Source of the DNA: Pseudomonadota bacterium
GTDB lineage: Bacteria > Pseudomonadota > Alphaproteobacteria > Acetobacterales > Acetobacteraceae
Assembly: GCA_021845595.1 (NCBI GenBank)
Contig: JAJZVV010000014.1
Location: 1 to 64,000, forward strand
Direction: 5' to 3'
DNA: 64,000 nucleotides
Positions 54,837 to 64,000 of the stretch are shown one piece after another. The position numbers and the translations under genes are program-made. The notes under the pieces were generated by a model that saw only the letters and a list, made by a program, of their open reading frames with translations, was not told the origin of the DNA and did not search any database. The number at the start of each line of letters is the position of its first letter. Position 1 is the stretch's first letter.

Positions 54837-55867
54837 GCGGCGCCGGGGTCGAGACCGGGCGGGGCAGTTTCCTGCGCGTGGGCCTCTTGCTTCTCGGCGC
54901 CGTTGCGGCGCTGATCGGTCTGGTGCTGTTTTTCGGCGGCAACCGCTTCGCGCCGCACGTCATCGCCGAGACCTATTTCTCCGAATCCGTCCAGGGTCTG
55001 GAGGTCGGCGCTCAGGTGCGGTTTCGCGGCGTTTCGATCGGCCGGGTCAGCGCCATCCTGCTCGCACGCTCGGCCTATGCCACGCAGAGCCCGTTCGACC
55101 TCCGCCTCTCCAGCTCCCGGCTGGTGATGGTACGCTACCGGCTGGATCCGGAACAGATCGGAGGCATCTCGGCGAACATGCCCAACGCAGTGCCGCTCGG
55201 CCTGCGGGCCAAGCTGGCCTCGCAGGGACTGACCGGGCTGACTTATCTGGAACTCGACTTCGTCGATCCGGCGCAGAACCCGCCGATGTCGGTGCCGTGG
55301 CGGCCGCGCGATCTCTACATCCCCTCGGTGCCGAGCACGATCGCGCAGGTCCAGGACGCGGCGCAGCGCTTTCTCGCCCGGCTCGACCAGATCGACCTCG
55401 TCGCCATCGCCGCCGCGCTCCAGGCCTTGCTCGGCGAGCTTCGGGACCAGTTCCACTCCGGCGACGCCGAACAGGCGCTGGCGCAGACGACGGCAACGCT
55501 TCGCACCGTGCAGATCGCGATCGCCGCCGCCGACCTGCCGGGGCTGGCGGCCGAACTCCGCGCCTCCTCCAGCGCCGTCCGGGATCTCGCCCAGGGCCAG
55601 CAGACCCGGGCATTGCTGGCCGCGACGGCGTCGGCGGCGAATCGCCTGGCGGCGACCGCGGACCGGCTGCCGCCGCTGGTCGCGGCGCTGACCCGCACCG
55701 CGCAACGGACGGACGCCACGGCGGCCGACGTGCAACAGTCACTGGCGCCGACGCTGCGTGACATCCGCGCCGCCGCGGCCAATCTGCGCGATACGTCCGA
55801 GGCGCTGCGGCGCGATCCCGCACAGATCCTGTTCGGCGCGCCGCCGCCGGCAAGGCCGGCGCGATGA
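54833..55867 (+). CDS. mlaD: MCE-domain lipid-binding protein (MlaD-like)
   Basis: A 344-residue protein with an N-terminal membrane anchor (about 18-37), the MCE domain (about 45-130; VQGLEVGAQVRFRGVSIGRV) and a long helical region (about 155-300) with coiled-coil heptads. It is longer than E. coli MlaD, like the helical MCE proteins that span the periplasm. Confidence 0.9.
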   Translation: MSGAGVETGRGSFLRVGLLLLGAVAALIGLVLFFGGNRFAPHVIAETYFSESVQGLEVGAQVRFRGVSIGRVSAILLARSAYATQSPFDLRLSSSRLVMVRYRLDPEQIGGISANMPNAVPLGLRAKLASQGLTGLTYLELDFVDPAQNPPMSVPWRPRDLYIPSVPSTIAQVQDAAQRFLARLDQIDLVAIAAALQALLGELRDQFHSGDAEQALAQTTATLRTVQIAIAAADLPGLAAELRASSSAVRDLAQGQQTRALLAATASAANRLAATADRLPPLVAALTRTAQRTDATAADVQQSLAPTLRDIRAAAANLRDTSEALRRDPAQILFGAPPPARPAR

Positions 55868-56487
55868 GGCGCCGGACCTGGCTCGCCCTGCCGTTCGCGC
55901 TTTCCGGCTGCGGCGGACTGCTCTCCGAACGCGCCTATGTGCCGACGCGCGAATGGCCGCTGCTGGTCGCCCGGCCGAGTGTTTCGCCGCCGCCGCCCGG
56001 CGCGCCGGTGCTGGCGGTACGCAGCCTGCGCGCGGCGCCGGGGCTGGAAGTGCGCGGCCTGCCGACACTCGAACGCGACGGCAGCCTGACCCGCGCGGCC
56101 TATGAGGAATGGCTGGTGCCGCCGGGCGAAGGGGTGGAGGACGCGCTGCGGCGCTGGCTCGCCGCCAGCGGTCTCTATTCGGCGGTGCTCGCGCCGGGCA
56201 GCCGGGTCATCGCCGATCAGATCCTGGAAGGCGAACTCACCGCGCTCTGGATCGACGAGCGCGATGGGCTCGCTCATGCGGGGATCGGCCTCGTCGTGCT
56301 GGCCGGGGGCGAACAGCAGCGCCTCGTGCTGCAGCAGACCCTCGCCGCGACGGCGCCCGCTTCCGGAACCGACGCCGCGGACGCGGTCGCGGCGCTGCGC
56401 CAAGCCCTGGCGCGGCTGTTCGCGGACATCGAAGCCGCGCTGAGGCGCGCTGGGCCGAAGGGGCTCGCCGCCCCTCCGAGGACGTGA
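55864..56487 (+). CDS. ABC-type transport auxiliary lipoprotein (PqiC/LetC-like)
   Basis: A 207-residue lipoprotein with a lipobox (ALSGC) and the auxiliary component fold (PF03886), including GLYSAVLAPGSRVIADQILE. It takes the place of MlaA or MlaC for contact with the outer membrane. The ATG overlaps mlaD. MlaC is absent here. Confidence 0.85.
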   Translation: MRRRTWLALPFALSGCGGLLSERAYVPTREWPLLVARPSVSPPPPGAPVLAVRSLRAAPGLEVRGLPTLERDGSLTRAAYEEWLVPPGEGVEDALRRWLAASGLYSAVLAPGSRVIADQILEGELTALWIDERDGLAHAGIGLVVLAGGEQQRLVLQQTLAATAPASGTDAADAVAALRQALARLFADIEAALRRAGPKGLAAPPRT

Positions 56488-56512
56488 GGGGCCAGCGCGC
56501 GTTTCCCCCGGA

Positions 56513-58831
56513 TTACGCCGCGTGCAGCGCGCGCCACACCCGCTCCGGGGTCGCCGGCATGTCGATCCGCGTCACCCCGTCCGACGCCAGTGCATCGATG
56601 ATCGCATTGATCACCGCCGGCGGCGAGCCGACCGCACCGGCCTCGCCCGCGCCTTTGACGCCGAGCGGGTTGGACGTGCACGGCACCTCGATCAGCTCGA
56701 CCTCGATATCCGGCAGGTCCGCGGCGCGCGGAATGGCGTAGTCCATGAACGAGCCGCTGATGAGCTGGCCCGAATCGGGATCGTAGACGGTGTGTTCCAT
56801 CACCGCCTGGCCGATGCCCTGGGTGACGCCGCCATGCACCTGGCCGCGCACGATCAGCGGGTTCACCGCCTTGCCGACATCGTCGCAGACCACGTAGCGG
56901 GCGATGGTGACGGCACCGGTATCCGGATCGATCTCCACTTCCGCGATGTGGCAACCATTCGGGAAAGTATGGCGGTCGATCGCGGCGACCTCGGCGGCGT
57001 CGAGCAGCGTCGCCGCCTGGCCTGCCGCCGCGCGCTGGCGCTGCGCCGCGGCCAGCGCCAGGATATCGATGCCGCGGTCGGTGCCGACGATGGCGAAGCG
57101 CCCATCGGCAAAGACGATGTCCGGAACCGCGGCTTCGAGGGCCTCGGAGGCGGCCTTCTTGCCCTTCTCGATCACCGTCTCGGCGGTCAGCAGGATCGCC
57201 TGGCCTTCGGAGTAGAGGCTGCGGGCGCCACCGGTGCCGCCGCCGGTCGGGATGGTGTCGGTGTCGCCCTGCCGGATGCGGATCTTCTCCGCGTCGATGC
57301 CGAGCTCGACCGACGTCAGCATGACATAGGCGGTTTCGTGGCCCTGGCCGGTCGACTGCGTCCCGACATAGACATCGACGAACCCGTCCTCGGCGAAACG
57401 GATTTCGGCGCGCTCGGATGGCGCGCCGCCGGTCGCTTCCAGATAATAGGCCATGCCGATGCCCCGCCGACGCCCGGCGCGCGCGGCCGCGGCGCGGCGG
57501 GCGGGGAAGCCGGTGTAATCCATTTTCGTCAGTGCGGCGTCGAAGACATGGGCGAAATCGCCACTGTCATAGACCTGGCCCATCGCCGACGTCCACGGCA
57601 TGGCCGAGGACGAAACCATGTTGCGCCGGCGCAGCTCGGCGCGGTCGACGCCGAGTTCGCGCGCCGCCTGATCGATGACACGTTCGACGACGTAGTTGCT
57701 CTCCGGCCGTCCGGCGCCGCGATAGGCATCGACTGGCACGGTGTTGGTGAAGACGCCGATGACATTGGCGTAGATCGCCTGGAAACCATAGACGCTGGCG
57801 AGCACCTTCGTGCCAGCCATGGTCGGGATGAAGGGCGCGAACGTGGAGAGATAGGCCCCCATGTCGGCATAGTTGCGCGTGCGCAGAGCGAGGAATTTCC
57901 CGTCCTTGTCGAGCGCCAGGGCGATGTCGGTGACGTTGGCACGGCCCTGCGTGTCGGAGAGAAACGCTTCCGAGCGCTCCGAGGTCCATTTGACCGGCCG
58001 GCCGAGCTTGCGCGCGGCGTAGCAGGTGAGCGCGTGTTCGGCGTAGACGAAGATCTTCATGCCGAAGCCGCCGCCGACATCCGGCGTCACGACGCGGAAT
58101 TTTTCTGCGTCGGTTTTGAAAATCGCCTTCGAAAGGATGTCCTTCAGCAACCAGCCGCCCTGGGTGTTGGTGGTCAGGGTCCACCGCCCCCCCGCCACAT
58201 CGAATTCGGCGACCGCGGCGCGCGCCTCCATGCTGGCGACGACGACACGGTTGTTGTCGATGGTGAGCTTCGTGACATGGGCGGCGCCGGCGAACAGCGC
58301 ATCGACGCGGGCCTTGTCGCCGACTTCCCAGTCGAACGCGACATTGTTCGGCGCCTCGGGCCAGACCTGCGGCTGACCGGACTGCGTCGCCGCGGCGAGG
58401 TCCGTCGTCGCGGCCAGCACCTCATAATCGACCGCCACGGCTTCTGCGCCGTCGCGCGCGGCCTCGATCGATTCGCCGACGATCAGCGCCACCGGGTCGC
58501 CGACATGGCGCACGGCGCCGTCGGCCAGCACCGGATGGGGCGGCAGGGGAGCAGAGGAGCCGTCACGGTTCTTCAGCGGCACCGCGCAGGGCAGCGTGCC
58601 GATGCCATCGGCGGCGAGGTCAGAGGCGGTGTAGACGGCGACCACCCCAGGGACGGCACGGGCCGCGGCGGTATCGATGCGGCGGATGCGGGCGTTGGCG
58701 TGCGGGCTGCGCAGGACCACCGCGCGCAGCATCCCCGCCGGCGCGTAATCGTCGGTGTAACGGCCGTTGCCCCGCAGCAGGCGTGGATCTTCGACGCGGG
58801 GCACTGGCTGGGCGAGACCGAACTTGGTCAT
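56513..58831 (-). CDS. Molybdenum hydroxylase large subunit (xanthine/CO dehydrogenase family, form II)
   Basis: The 772-residue protein has the family order: N-terminal Ald_Xan_dh_C domain (GRYTDDYAPAGMLRAVVLRS), the molybdopterin-binding parts, VGGGFGMK, and the C-terminal GAGEAG with the catalytic glutamate. The active loop reads AYRGAGRPE, form II, rather than AYRCSFR of true CO dehydrogenase. No small (2Fe-2S) or medium (FAD) subunit gene is near. Substrate is unknown. Confidence 0.9.
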   Translation of the reverse strand: MTKFGLAQPVPRVEDPRLLRGNGRYTDDYAPAGMLRAVVLRSPHANARIRRIDTAAARAVPGVVAVYTASDLAADGIGTLPCAVPLKNRDGSSAPLPPHPVLADGAVRHVGDPVALIVGESIEAARDGAEAVAVDYEVLAATTDLAAATQSGQPQVWPEAPNNVAFDWEVGDKARVDALFAGAAHVTKLTIDNNRVVVASMEARAAVAEFDVAGGRWTLTTNTQGGWLLKDILSKAIFKTDAEKFRVVTPDVGGGFGMKIFVYAEHALTCYAARKLGRPVKWTSERSEAFLSDTQGRANVTDIALALDKDGKFLALRTRNYADMGAYLSTFAPFIPTMAGTKVLASVYGFQAIYANVIGVFTNTVPVDAYRGAGRPESNYVVERVIDQAARELGVDRAELRRRNMVSSSAMPWTSAMGQVYDSGDFAHVFDAALTKMDYTGFPARRAAAARAGRRRGIGMAYYLEATGGAPSERAEIRFAEDGFVDVYVGTQSTGQGHETAYVMLTSVELGIDAEKIRIRQGDTDTIPTGGGTGGARSLYSEGQAILLTAETVIEKGKKAASEALEAAVPDIVFADGRFAIVGTDRGIDILALAAAQRQRAAAGQAATLLDAAEVAAIDRHTFPNGCHIAEVEIDPDTGAVTIARYVVCDDVGKAVNPLIVRGQVHGGVTQGIGQAVMEHTVYDPDSGQLISGSFMDYAIPRAADLPDIEVELIEVPCTSNPLGVKGAGEAGAVGSPPAVINAIIDALASDGVTRIDMPATPERVWRALHAA

Positions 58832-58916
58832 GGCATTCTCCCATTCTTACCGTTGTTCCTTTGGCCACGTTCCCTTTGGCCAAAGTCTCCTTCGCCGATG
58901 TCAGTCGATCGGAACT

Positions 58917-61900
58917 CTACTCGCCGGGCGCGTGCAGATGCTGGGCATGCCCGCGGCCCCGGAGCCGTTCGCGCACACTCTGGAAGGTCACATAGAGCAT
59001 GGGGATCAGGAACACGCCAATGGCACTGGCGGCGATCATACCACCAAATACGGCGGTGCCGACCCCGCGCCGGCTGAGCATGGCCGCGCCCTCGGCGAAG
59101 ACCAGCGGCACGAGGCCTAGAATGAAGGCGATCGAGGTCATCATCACGGCACGGAACCGCATTTTCGCGCCGAGCGCCGCGGCGTCGCGGATCGACATCC
59201 CGCCCTCGCGCTGCTCTTTGGCGAACTCGACGATGAGGATGCCGTTCTTGGCGGCCAGAGCGATGAGCACCACCATGCCGATCTGGCCGTAGAGATCTAG
59301 GGAAAGCGCGCCGACCATGATGGCAGCGAATGAGCCGAGCACGCCGACGGTGACCGAAAGCAGCACCGGGATCGGAATCATCCAGCTTTCGTACAACGCG
59401 ACCAGGAACAGGTAGGCGAACAGCACCGCCAGCCCCAGAATGCCGAGCGTCTGCCCGGCGGCGAGCTGTTCCTGGAAGGCGGTGCCGGTCCACTCGTAGC
59501 CGTAGCCGGTGGGGAGGGTCTTGGCGGACAGCTCAGCCATCGCCGCGATCGCCGTGCCGGACGAGATTCCCGGCGCCGGACTGCCGTTGATGGCGATGGC
59601 GCGATAGTTGTTGTAGCGCACGATGACCTGCGGACCCTGCACGACGCGCAAGCTGGCGATGGAGCGCAGCGGCACCATCTGGCCCTGATTGTTGCGCACA
59701 TAGATCTGCCAGATGTTCTCGATATCGGCGCGATCCTTTGCCTGGCCCTCCAGATTGACCTGCCAGACGCGGCCGAGCATGTTGAAGTCGTTGACATAAA
59801 TGCCCCCGAGCGTGGCCTGCAGCGCGACGAAGATGTCGTTCATGGCCAGCCCGAGCGCCTGCGCCTTCTCGCGGTCGATGTCGAGATAGAGCGAGGGGGT
59901 GGAGGCGGAGAAGGTGGAGAAGACGCGTGCCAGGCGCGGATCCTGGTTGGCGGCGGCGACGAGCCCGCGCATCACCGTCCCGATCGCCGCCGGATCCTGG
60001 CCCTCCAGCCCTTCGAGGTCGTATTCGAAGCCGCCGGAGGTGGAAAGACCGATGATCGGCGGCAGATTGAACGGGAACACGACCGCGGAGCGGATCTGCT
60101 GCGCCTGGCCGAAGGCCTGACGGATCAGAGCCTGCGCCGAATCGCCGCGCCCGGTGCGCTCGGCAAACGGCTTTAAGCGGATCACCATGAAGGCAGCGTT
60201 CGCCTCATAGGCGGAATCCAGCAGCGAGAAGCCCAGGATCGAGAGCACGTCGGAGACCTGCGGCATGCGCTTGTACATCGCCTCGACTTCGCGCACCGCG
60301 GCGGCGGTGCGTGGCAGCGAGGCGCCGTCGGGAAGCTGGACCATGGTGAAGAACGCGCCCTGATCCTCTTCGGGTAGGAAGCCCGTCGGCGTGTGCCCGG
60401 CGATCTGCCAGATGCCGGCGCCGAACACGCCGACCATGACGAGTGCCAGCACGGAGACCCGCAGCAGCCGGCGAACGATGGCGGCGTAGCCGTCGCGGAC
60501 CGCGTCGATGCCCCGCAGCACGTAGCCCATCGGTCCGCGCGCGCGGCCGTGATGGCGAAGGAACAGCGCGCAGAGCGCCGGCGAGAGGGTCAAGGCGTTG
60601 GTGGCCGAGATCACCATCGCCGCGCTGATGGTGACGGCGAACTGGCGGAACAAGGTGCCCGAGAGGCCGGGCAGGAAGGCGATGGGTACGAACACCGAGA
60701 GCAGCACGAGCGAGATCGCGATGATCGGGCCGGTGATCTGGCGCATCGCCAGCATCGTCGCCTCTTGCGGCGTGAGATCCGGATGCTCGGCCATCACCCG
60801 CTCGACATTCTCGACCACGACGATGGCGTCATCGACGACGATGCCGATGGCGACGACCATGGCCAGCAGCGAGACGGTGTTGGCGGAATACCCGATCGCG
60901 AGCAGCACGGCGAACGTGCCGATCAGGCTGACCGGCACGGCAACCGCGGGGATGATGGTGGCGCGGAAGCTGCCGAGGAACAGGAAGACGACCAGCACCA
61001 CCAGCGCGAACGCCTCGGCCAGCGTGCGCGCCACCTCGTGGATCGTGTCGTTGATGAAGGTGGTGCTGTCGTACATCACCTTCGCGGTCAGCCCTGGCGG
61101 GAAGTTCTTCGAAAGGCGCGCAAGCGTCGCCTGCAGCAGCTTCGCCGTCTGCACCGCGTTGGCGCCGGGCGCGAGATAGGTGCCGATCGGCACCGCGGGC
61201 TGGCCGTTGACGCGGCTCTCGCTGTCTTCGCTCTGCGCGCCGAGCTCGACGCGGGCGACGTCGCGCAGCCGCACCACCGAGCCGTCCGGATTGGCGCGCA
61301 GCACGATCGCGCCGAATTCCTCCGGCGTCTGCAGCCGCCCCTTGGTCTGCAGGTTCAGCTGGAACTGCTGCTGGTTGCTGATCGGTCGGGCGCCGATCCG
61401 CCCGACGGGGGCGACGACGTTCTGCGTCTGAATCGCCGCGACCACATCCGAGGGCGCCATGTTCAGTGCCACGAGGCGCTGGATGTCGAACCAGATGCGC
61501 ATCGAGTAGTTCATCTGCGCGAACAGGCGCGCCTGCCCGATGCCCGGCACGCGCGCGATCGCGTCGAGGACGTGAACGATCACGTAGTTGGTGATGTAGA
61601 GCGGATCCTGCTGGCCGTTCGAGGAATAGAAGACGATGAACTGGAGCACCGAGAAGGAGCGCTTCTGCACCGTCACGCCCTCCAGCGACACTTCGGGCGG
61701 CAGCTGGGCGAGCGCGGACTGCACCCGGTTGTTGACGTTGACGGTGTCGATGTTGGGGTCGGTGCCGAGGGTGAAGGTGACGGACAGGCTGTAGCTGCCG
61801 TCGTTGCCGCTGGTCGACTTCATGTAGAGCATGTCGTCGACGCCGTTGATCCGCGCCTCCAGCGGCTGGGCGACGCTGCTTTCGACGACGTCGGCCGAGG

Positions 61901-62057
61901 CGCCGGGGTACGAGGTCGTCACCTGGACCACCGGTGGCACGATGTCCGGGAACTGGGCCACCGGAATCTGCAGCAGCGCCAGCGCGCCGGCGATGGTGGT
62001 GACGAGCGCGATCACGACCGCGAGGCGCGGCCGCCGGATGAAGATAGCGGAGATCAC
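58917..62057 (-). CDS. RND efflux transporter, HAE1 (AcrB/MexB-like)
   Basis: A 1046-residue inner-membrane drug/proton antiporter. Twelve membrane helices, two periplasmic porter domains and the proton-relay aspartates in [14 protein letters not shown] are visible. It starts four bases after the adaptor gene. No outer-membrane channel gene is near, so a separate TolC-like protein must serve. Confidence 0.96.
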   Translation of the reverse strand: MISAIFIRRPRLAVVIALVTTIAGALALLQIPVAQFPDIVPPVVQVTTSYPGASADVVESSVAQPLEARINGVDDMLYMKSTSGNDGSYSLSVTFTLGTDPNIDTVNVNNRVQSALAQLPPEVSLEGVTVQKRSFSVLQFIVFYSSNGQQDPLYITNYVIVHVLDAIARVPGIGQARLFAQMNYSMRIWFDIQRLVALNMAPSDVVAAIQTQNVVAPVGRIGARPISNQQQFQLNLQTKGRLQTPEEFGAIVLRANPDGSVVRLRDVARVELGAQSEDSESRVNGQPAVPIGTYLAPGANAVQTAKLLQATLARLSKNFPPGLTAKVMYDSTTFINDTIHEVARTLAEAFALVVLVVFLFLGSFRATIIPAVAVPVSLIGTFAVLLAIGYSANTVSLLAMVVAIGIVVDDAIVVVENVERVMAEHPDLTPQEATMLAMRQITGPIIAISLVLLSVFVPIAFLPGLSGTLFRQFAVTISAAMVISATNALTLSPALCALFLRHHGRARGPMGYVLRGIDAVRDGYAAIVRRLLRVSVLALVMVGVFGAGIWQIAGHTPTGFLPEEDQGAFFTMVQLPDGASLPRTAAAVREVEAMYKRMPQVSDVLSILGFSLLDSAYEANAAFMVIRLKPFAERTGRGDSAQALIRQAFGQAQQIRSAVVFPFNLPPIIGLSTSGGFEYDLEGLEGQDPAAIGTVMRGLVAAANQDPRLARVFSTFSASTPSLYLDIDREKAQALGLAMNDIFVALQATLGGIYVNDFNMLGRVWQVNLEGQAKDRADIENIWQIYVRNNQGQMVPLRSIASLRVVQGPQVIVRYNNYRAIAINGSPAPGISSGTAIAAMAELSAKTLPTGYGYEWTGTAFQEQLAAGQTLGILGLAVLFAYLFLVALYESWMIPIPVLLSVTVGVLGSFAAIMVGALSLDLYGQIGMVVLIALAAKNGILIVEFAKEQREGGMSIRDAAALGAKMRFRAVMMTSIAFILGLVPLVFAEGAAMLSRRGVGTAVFGGMIAASAIGVFLIPMLYVTFQSVRERLRGRGHAQHLHAPGE

Positions 62058-62061
62058 CGGC

Positions 62062-63225
62062 TCAGCCCTTGCCGGCGGTCGTGGCCGAAGGCGGTGGCGC
62101 CGCCGGGCCCGGTGACACGGGCTGCCCGGCCCGGACGCGCTGGAGCCCTTCCAGCACCACCATTTCGCCTTCCTTGAGCCCGCTCATCACCACCGCGGTC
62201 GAGGGCGTGGACTGGCCGAGCGCGATCCGCCGCTGCTCGGCCTTGTTGGCGGCATCGACCACGAACACATAATCTCCGGCCTGGTCGGCGAGCACGGCCG
62301 CGCGCGGGACGGTCAGGGCCTCGACCGGCTGCACGCCCTCGAGGACGACGCCGACGAACTCGCCGTCCGTCAGCTCGCGTCCGGAGGCATTGGCAGGGCC
62401 CGCGCCGGGCAGCAGCGGGTTCGGGACCACACCGCGCAGCGCGATCGTGTCCGTGCTCTGGGTGATCGAGTTGTCGATGAAGTCGATCTTGCCGCTCTGC
62501 CCGTAGATCCGCCCATCGGGCAGGCGCAGGCGGATGAGCACCGCCGCCAGCCCGCCCTTGTCGGCATAGCGCTGGCGCAGCTCGAGAGCGGTTCGCACCG
62601 AGACCGGGAAGACCACGTACATAGGGTCCTGGCTGACGATGACGGCGAGCGTCCCCGAGCCGGGGCCGACCACATTGCCGACGGTCACGGCCGTGCGGCC
62701 GATCTTGCCGGCGATCGGCGCGCGGATGTCGGTATAGTCGAGATTGATCTGCGACAGCCGCAGGTTGGCCTGGGCCTGCATGAGCTGCGCCTTCGTCGAA
62801 AGCTCGTTGGCGCGCGCGGTGTCGACGTTGGATTGCTGCCCGGCCGGGGTGTGCAGCAGCGCCTCGGCTCGGCGCAGCGTGATCTCCGCATTGTCGTATT
62901 GCGCCTGCGCCTGCGAGACCAGCGCCGCCTTGGCCTGGATATCGGCGACGAAGGGCGGCTTCTCGAGCCCGTAGAGCAGGTCTCCGCGATTGACCTCGGC
63001 GCCCTCGATGAAGGGGATTTTCTCGACATAGGCGGTGACGCGCGCGACCAGGTTGACGCGCTCGGGCGCCTGGACGCGGCCGATGAACTCGCTGGTCTCG
63101 GTCACCGGGGCGCGTTCGACGCGCACGACGCCGACCGCCGGCGGTCCGCCGGGGCCGTGCTGGGCCAGGGCCGGGGTGGCAAGCGCGAGCAACAGGGCCA
63201 GAAGCGAGGCGGGCAGGCGCGGCAT
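62062..63225 (-). CDS. RND efflux periplasmic adaptor
   Basis: A 387-residue membrane-fusion protein with signal peptide ([21 protein letters not shown]), no lipobox, and the HlyD-type barrel-sandwich: [20 protein letters not shown], coiled-coil hairpin with [17 protein letters not shown], and [10 protein letters not shown]. It is first of the two-gene pump operon; a His/Pro/Gly stretch follows the signal. Confidence 0.93.
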   Translation of the reverse strand: MPRLPASLLALLLALATPALAQHGPGGPPAVGVVRVERAPVTETSEFIGRVQAPERVNLVARVTAYVEKIPFIEGAEVNRGDLLYGLEKPPFVADIQAKAALVSQAQAQYDNAEITLRRAEALLHTPAGQQSNVDTARANELSTKAQLMQAQANLRLSQINLDYTDIRAPIAGKIGRTAVTVGNVVGPGSGTLAVIVSQDPMYVVFPVSVRTALELRQRYADKGGLAAVLIRLRLPDGRIYGQSGKIDFIDNSITQSTDTIALRGVVPNPLLPGAGPANASGRELTDGEFVGVVLEGVQPVEALTVPRAAVLADQAGDYVFVVDAANKAEQRRIALGQSTPSTAVVMSGLKEGEMVVLEGLQRVRAGQPVSPGPAAPPPSATTAGKG

Positions 63226-63551
63226 ATCGGAAATTCCCAGGGCAGTGGACGCCGCGTTCGTGTCGGACGTCCTTCGATCTTGAGCCCAAACATATGGCGA
63301 CGGGGCCGGATTGCGAAACCCTAGAGCAACCTCCGATCTGATTGAGCCGTTCCGGCTCGATCAGATCGGAGATAAGTTGCTCTAGACTCATAGGTTTCTA
63401 GAGCACGACCGTCCGACCGGATGATTCCATCAGGTCGGACCGTGCTCTAGTGAACCCGCCCGCCGCGGGCAACCTCGCGCCGTCGCCCCCGGGCTTGTCA
63501 TGCGCCTCCCCCGGCGGCAGGCTCGGCGCCACTGAGCAAGGGGAGGGCGAG
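63226..63551. other. Intergenic region with a weak promoter and a repeat
   Basis: The first 95 bases precede the pump operon. On the minus strand TTTCGC and CATATG are 16 bases apart, a weak candidate promoter; no regulator gene or clear operator was found. Positions 63321-63450 are the palindromic repeat. After it, GGGAGGG (63541-63547) is the ribosome site of the next gene. Confidence 0.5.
63321..63450. repeat. Double-hairpin palindromic repeat, right copy (complete)
   Basis: Hairpin one pairs CTAGAGCAAC (63321-63330) with GTTGCTCTAG (63376-63385), with a long inner stem at 63332-63370. A 12-base spacer follows. Hairpin two pairs CTAGAGCACG (63398-63407) with CGTGCTCTAG (63441-63450), with inner arms GTCCGACC and GGTCGGAC. 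It is the reverse-oriented partner of the element at 1-99. Confidence 0.9.
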
Positions 63552-64000
63552 ATGGGCGAACATGTCATCGTCTGCGAGGTGGGGCCACGCGACGGGCTGC
63601 AGATCGCCAAGGGGCGGATGCCGACGGAGGTGAAGACGCGCTGGATCGAGGCGCTGGCCGCCGCGGGCCTGGCCGAGATCGAGGTCGGTAGCTTCGTTCC
63701 CCCGCGGCTGATCCCGCAAATGGCCGATACCGGGGAGATCGTGCGCGCGGCGGTGCGGATCCCCGGCCTGACCGTCGTCGCGCTCGCGCCCAATCTGCGC
63801 GGCGCCGAGGCGGCCTACGCCGCCGGCGCGCACCGCGTCAGCGTTCCGGTTTCGGTCAGCGAGGGCCATAGCCGCGCCAATCTCAACCGCATGCCGGCCG
63901 AGCAGGTGGCGGAAGTGGCGCGCATCACCGCCTTCGCCCGCGCCCAGGAGCGGCGGATGGAGGTGGAGGCCGGGTGTTCCACGGCCTTCGGCTGCTCGAT
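63552..64000 (+). CDS. Hydroxymethylglutaryl-CoA lyase-like enzyme (3' end outside window)
   Basis: The first 149 residues match the HMGL-like family of TIM-barrel lyases: MGEHVIVCEVGPRDGLQ with the conserved Arg-Asp, EVGSFVPPRLIPQMADT, and an ACST-like GCSTAFGCS. HMG-CoA lyase is the best fit, with 2-isopropylmalate-type relatives possible. GGGAGGG lies five bases upstream of the ATG. Confidence 0.85.
   Translation, partial: MGEHVIVCEVGPRDGLQIAKGRMPTEVKTRWIEALAAAGLAEIEVGSFVPPRLIPQMADTGEIVRAAVRIPGLTVVALAPNLRGAEAAYAAGAHRVSVPVSVSEGHSRANLNRMPAEQVAEVARITAFARAQERRMEVEAGCSTAFGCS

Noticed and set aside
58832-58916. Short repeated motif with CTTTGGCCAAAG palindrome upstream of the molybdenum hydroxylase
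   Set aside because: Two near-copies of GTTCCTTTGGCCA occur in a short gap, but there is no matching regulator or further copy, so no operator is claimed.

Overview
The window is GC-rich DNA (roughly 70% by eye) from an alphaproteobacterium. The gene families, the run of LPS-export genes leading into rpoN and hpf, and dispersed palindromes with CTAGAGC ends point to Rhodospirillales, most likely Acetobacteraceae; this is inference, since no rRNA gene is present. It looks like ordinary chromosome: one tRNA, no integrase, transposase, prophage or CRISPR array.

Left part (1-13.9 kb): the dapF-mtaB-ftsY operon (minus) lies divergent to rpmI-rplT-pheS-pheT (plus), which has a good sigma70-type promoter and an array of five small hairpins before pheS. 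Then come a membrane acyltransferase, a 66-residue unknown, lepA, a small DUF465 protein and a tightly packed purE-purK-hydrolase run. From 13.9 to 18.4 kb (minus) lies a dTDP-L-rhamnose operon (rfbB-rfbA-rfbC-rfbD) ending in a family 2 glycosyltransferase whose coding region contains an in-frame palindromic repeat.

18.5-30.3 kb is a nearly complete type II secretion locus: gspE-F-H-I-J-L-C-D-K on the minus strand, gspM paired with a small lytic transglycosylase, gspG alone on the plus strand, and the prepilin peptidase divergent from gspE. Beyond a strong hairpin terminator sits a secreted phosphoesterase, a plausible substrate, whose Shine-Dalgarno sequence lies in a stem.

32.5-42.1 kb is mixed metabolism: an aldolase-family protein and an amidase, a periplasmic unknown, a ThDP enzyme, a membrane diguanylate cyclase, an unusual SDR, a GFA-family zinc protein, a cyclopropane-fatty-acid synthase-like enzyme, a ChaB-like protein and tRNA-Leu(CAG). 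42.2-48.6 kb holds an RNase D-like exonuclease and then kdsD-lptC-lptA-lptB-rpoN-hpf, linking Kdo synthesis and LPS export to sigma54 and ribosome hibernation.

48.6-64 kb: a P-type ATPase, two small membrane proteins, an orphan polyamine-type binding protein, an Mla-type lipid transport operon (MlaB-MlaE fusion, MlaF, MlaD, lipoprotein), a lone molybdenum hydroxylase large subunit, an RND pump with its adaptor, and the start of an HMG-CoA lyase-like gene. The same double-hairpin repeat lies at both ends of the window in opposite orientations; at the left end it supplies the ftsY stop codon.
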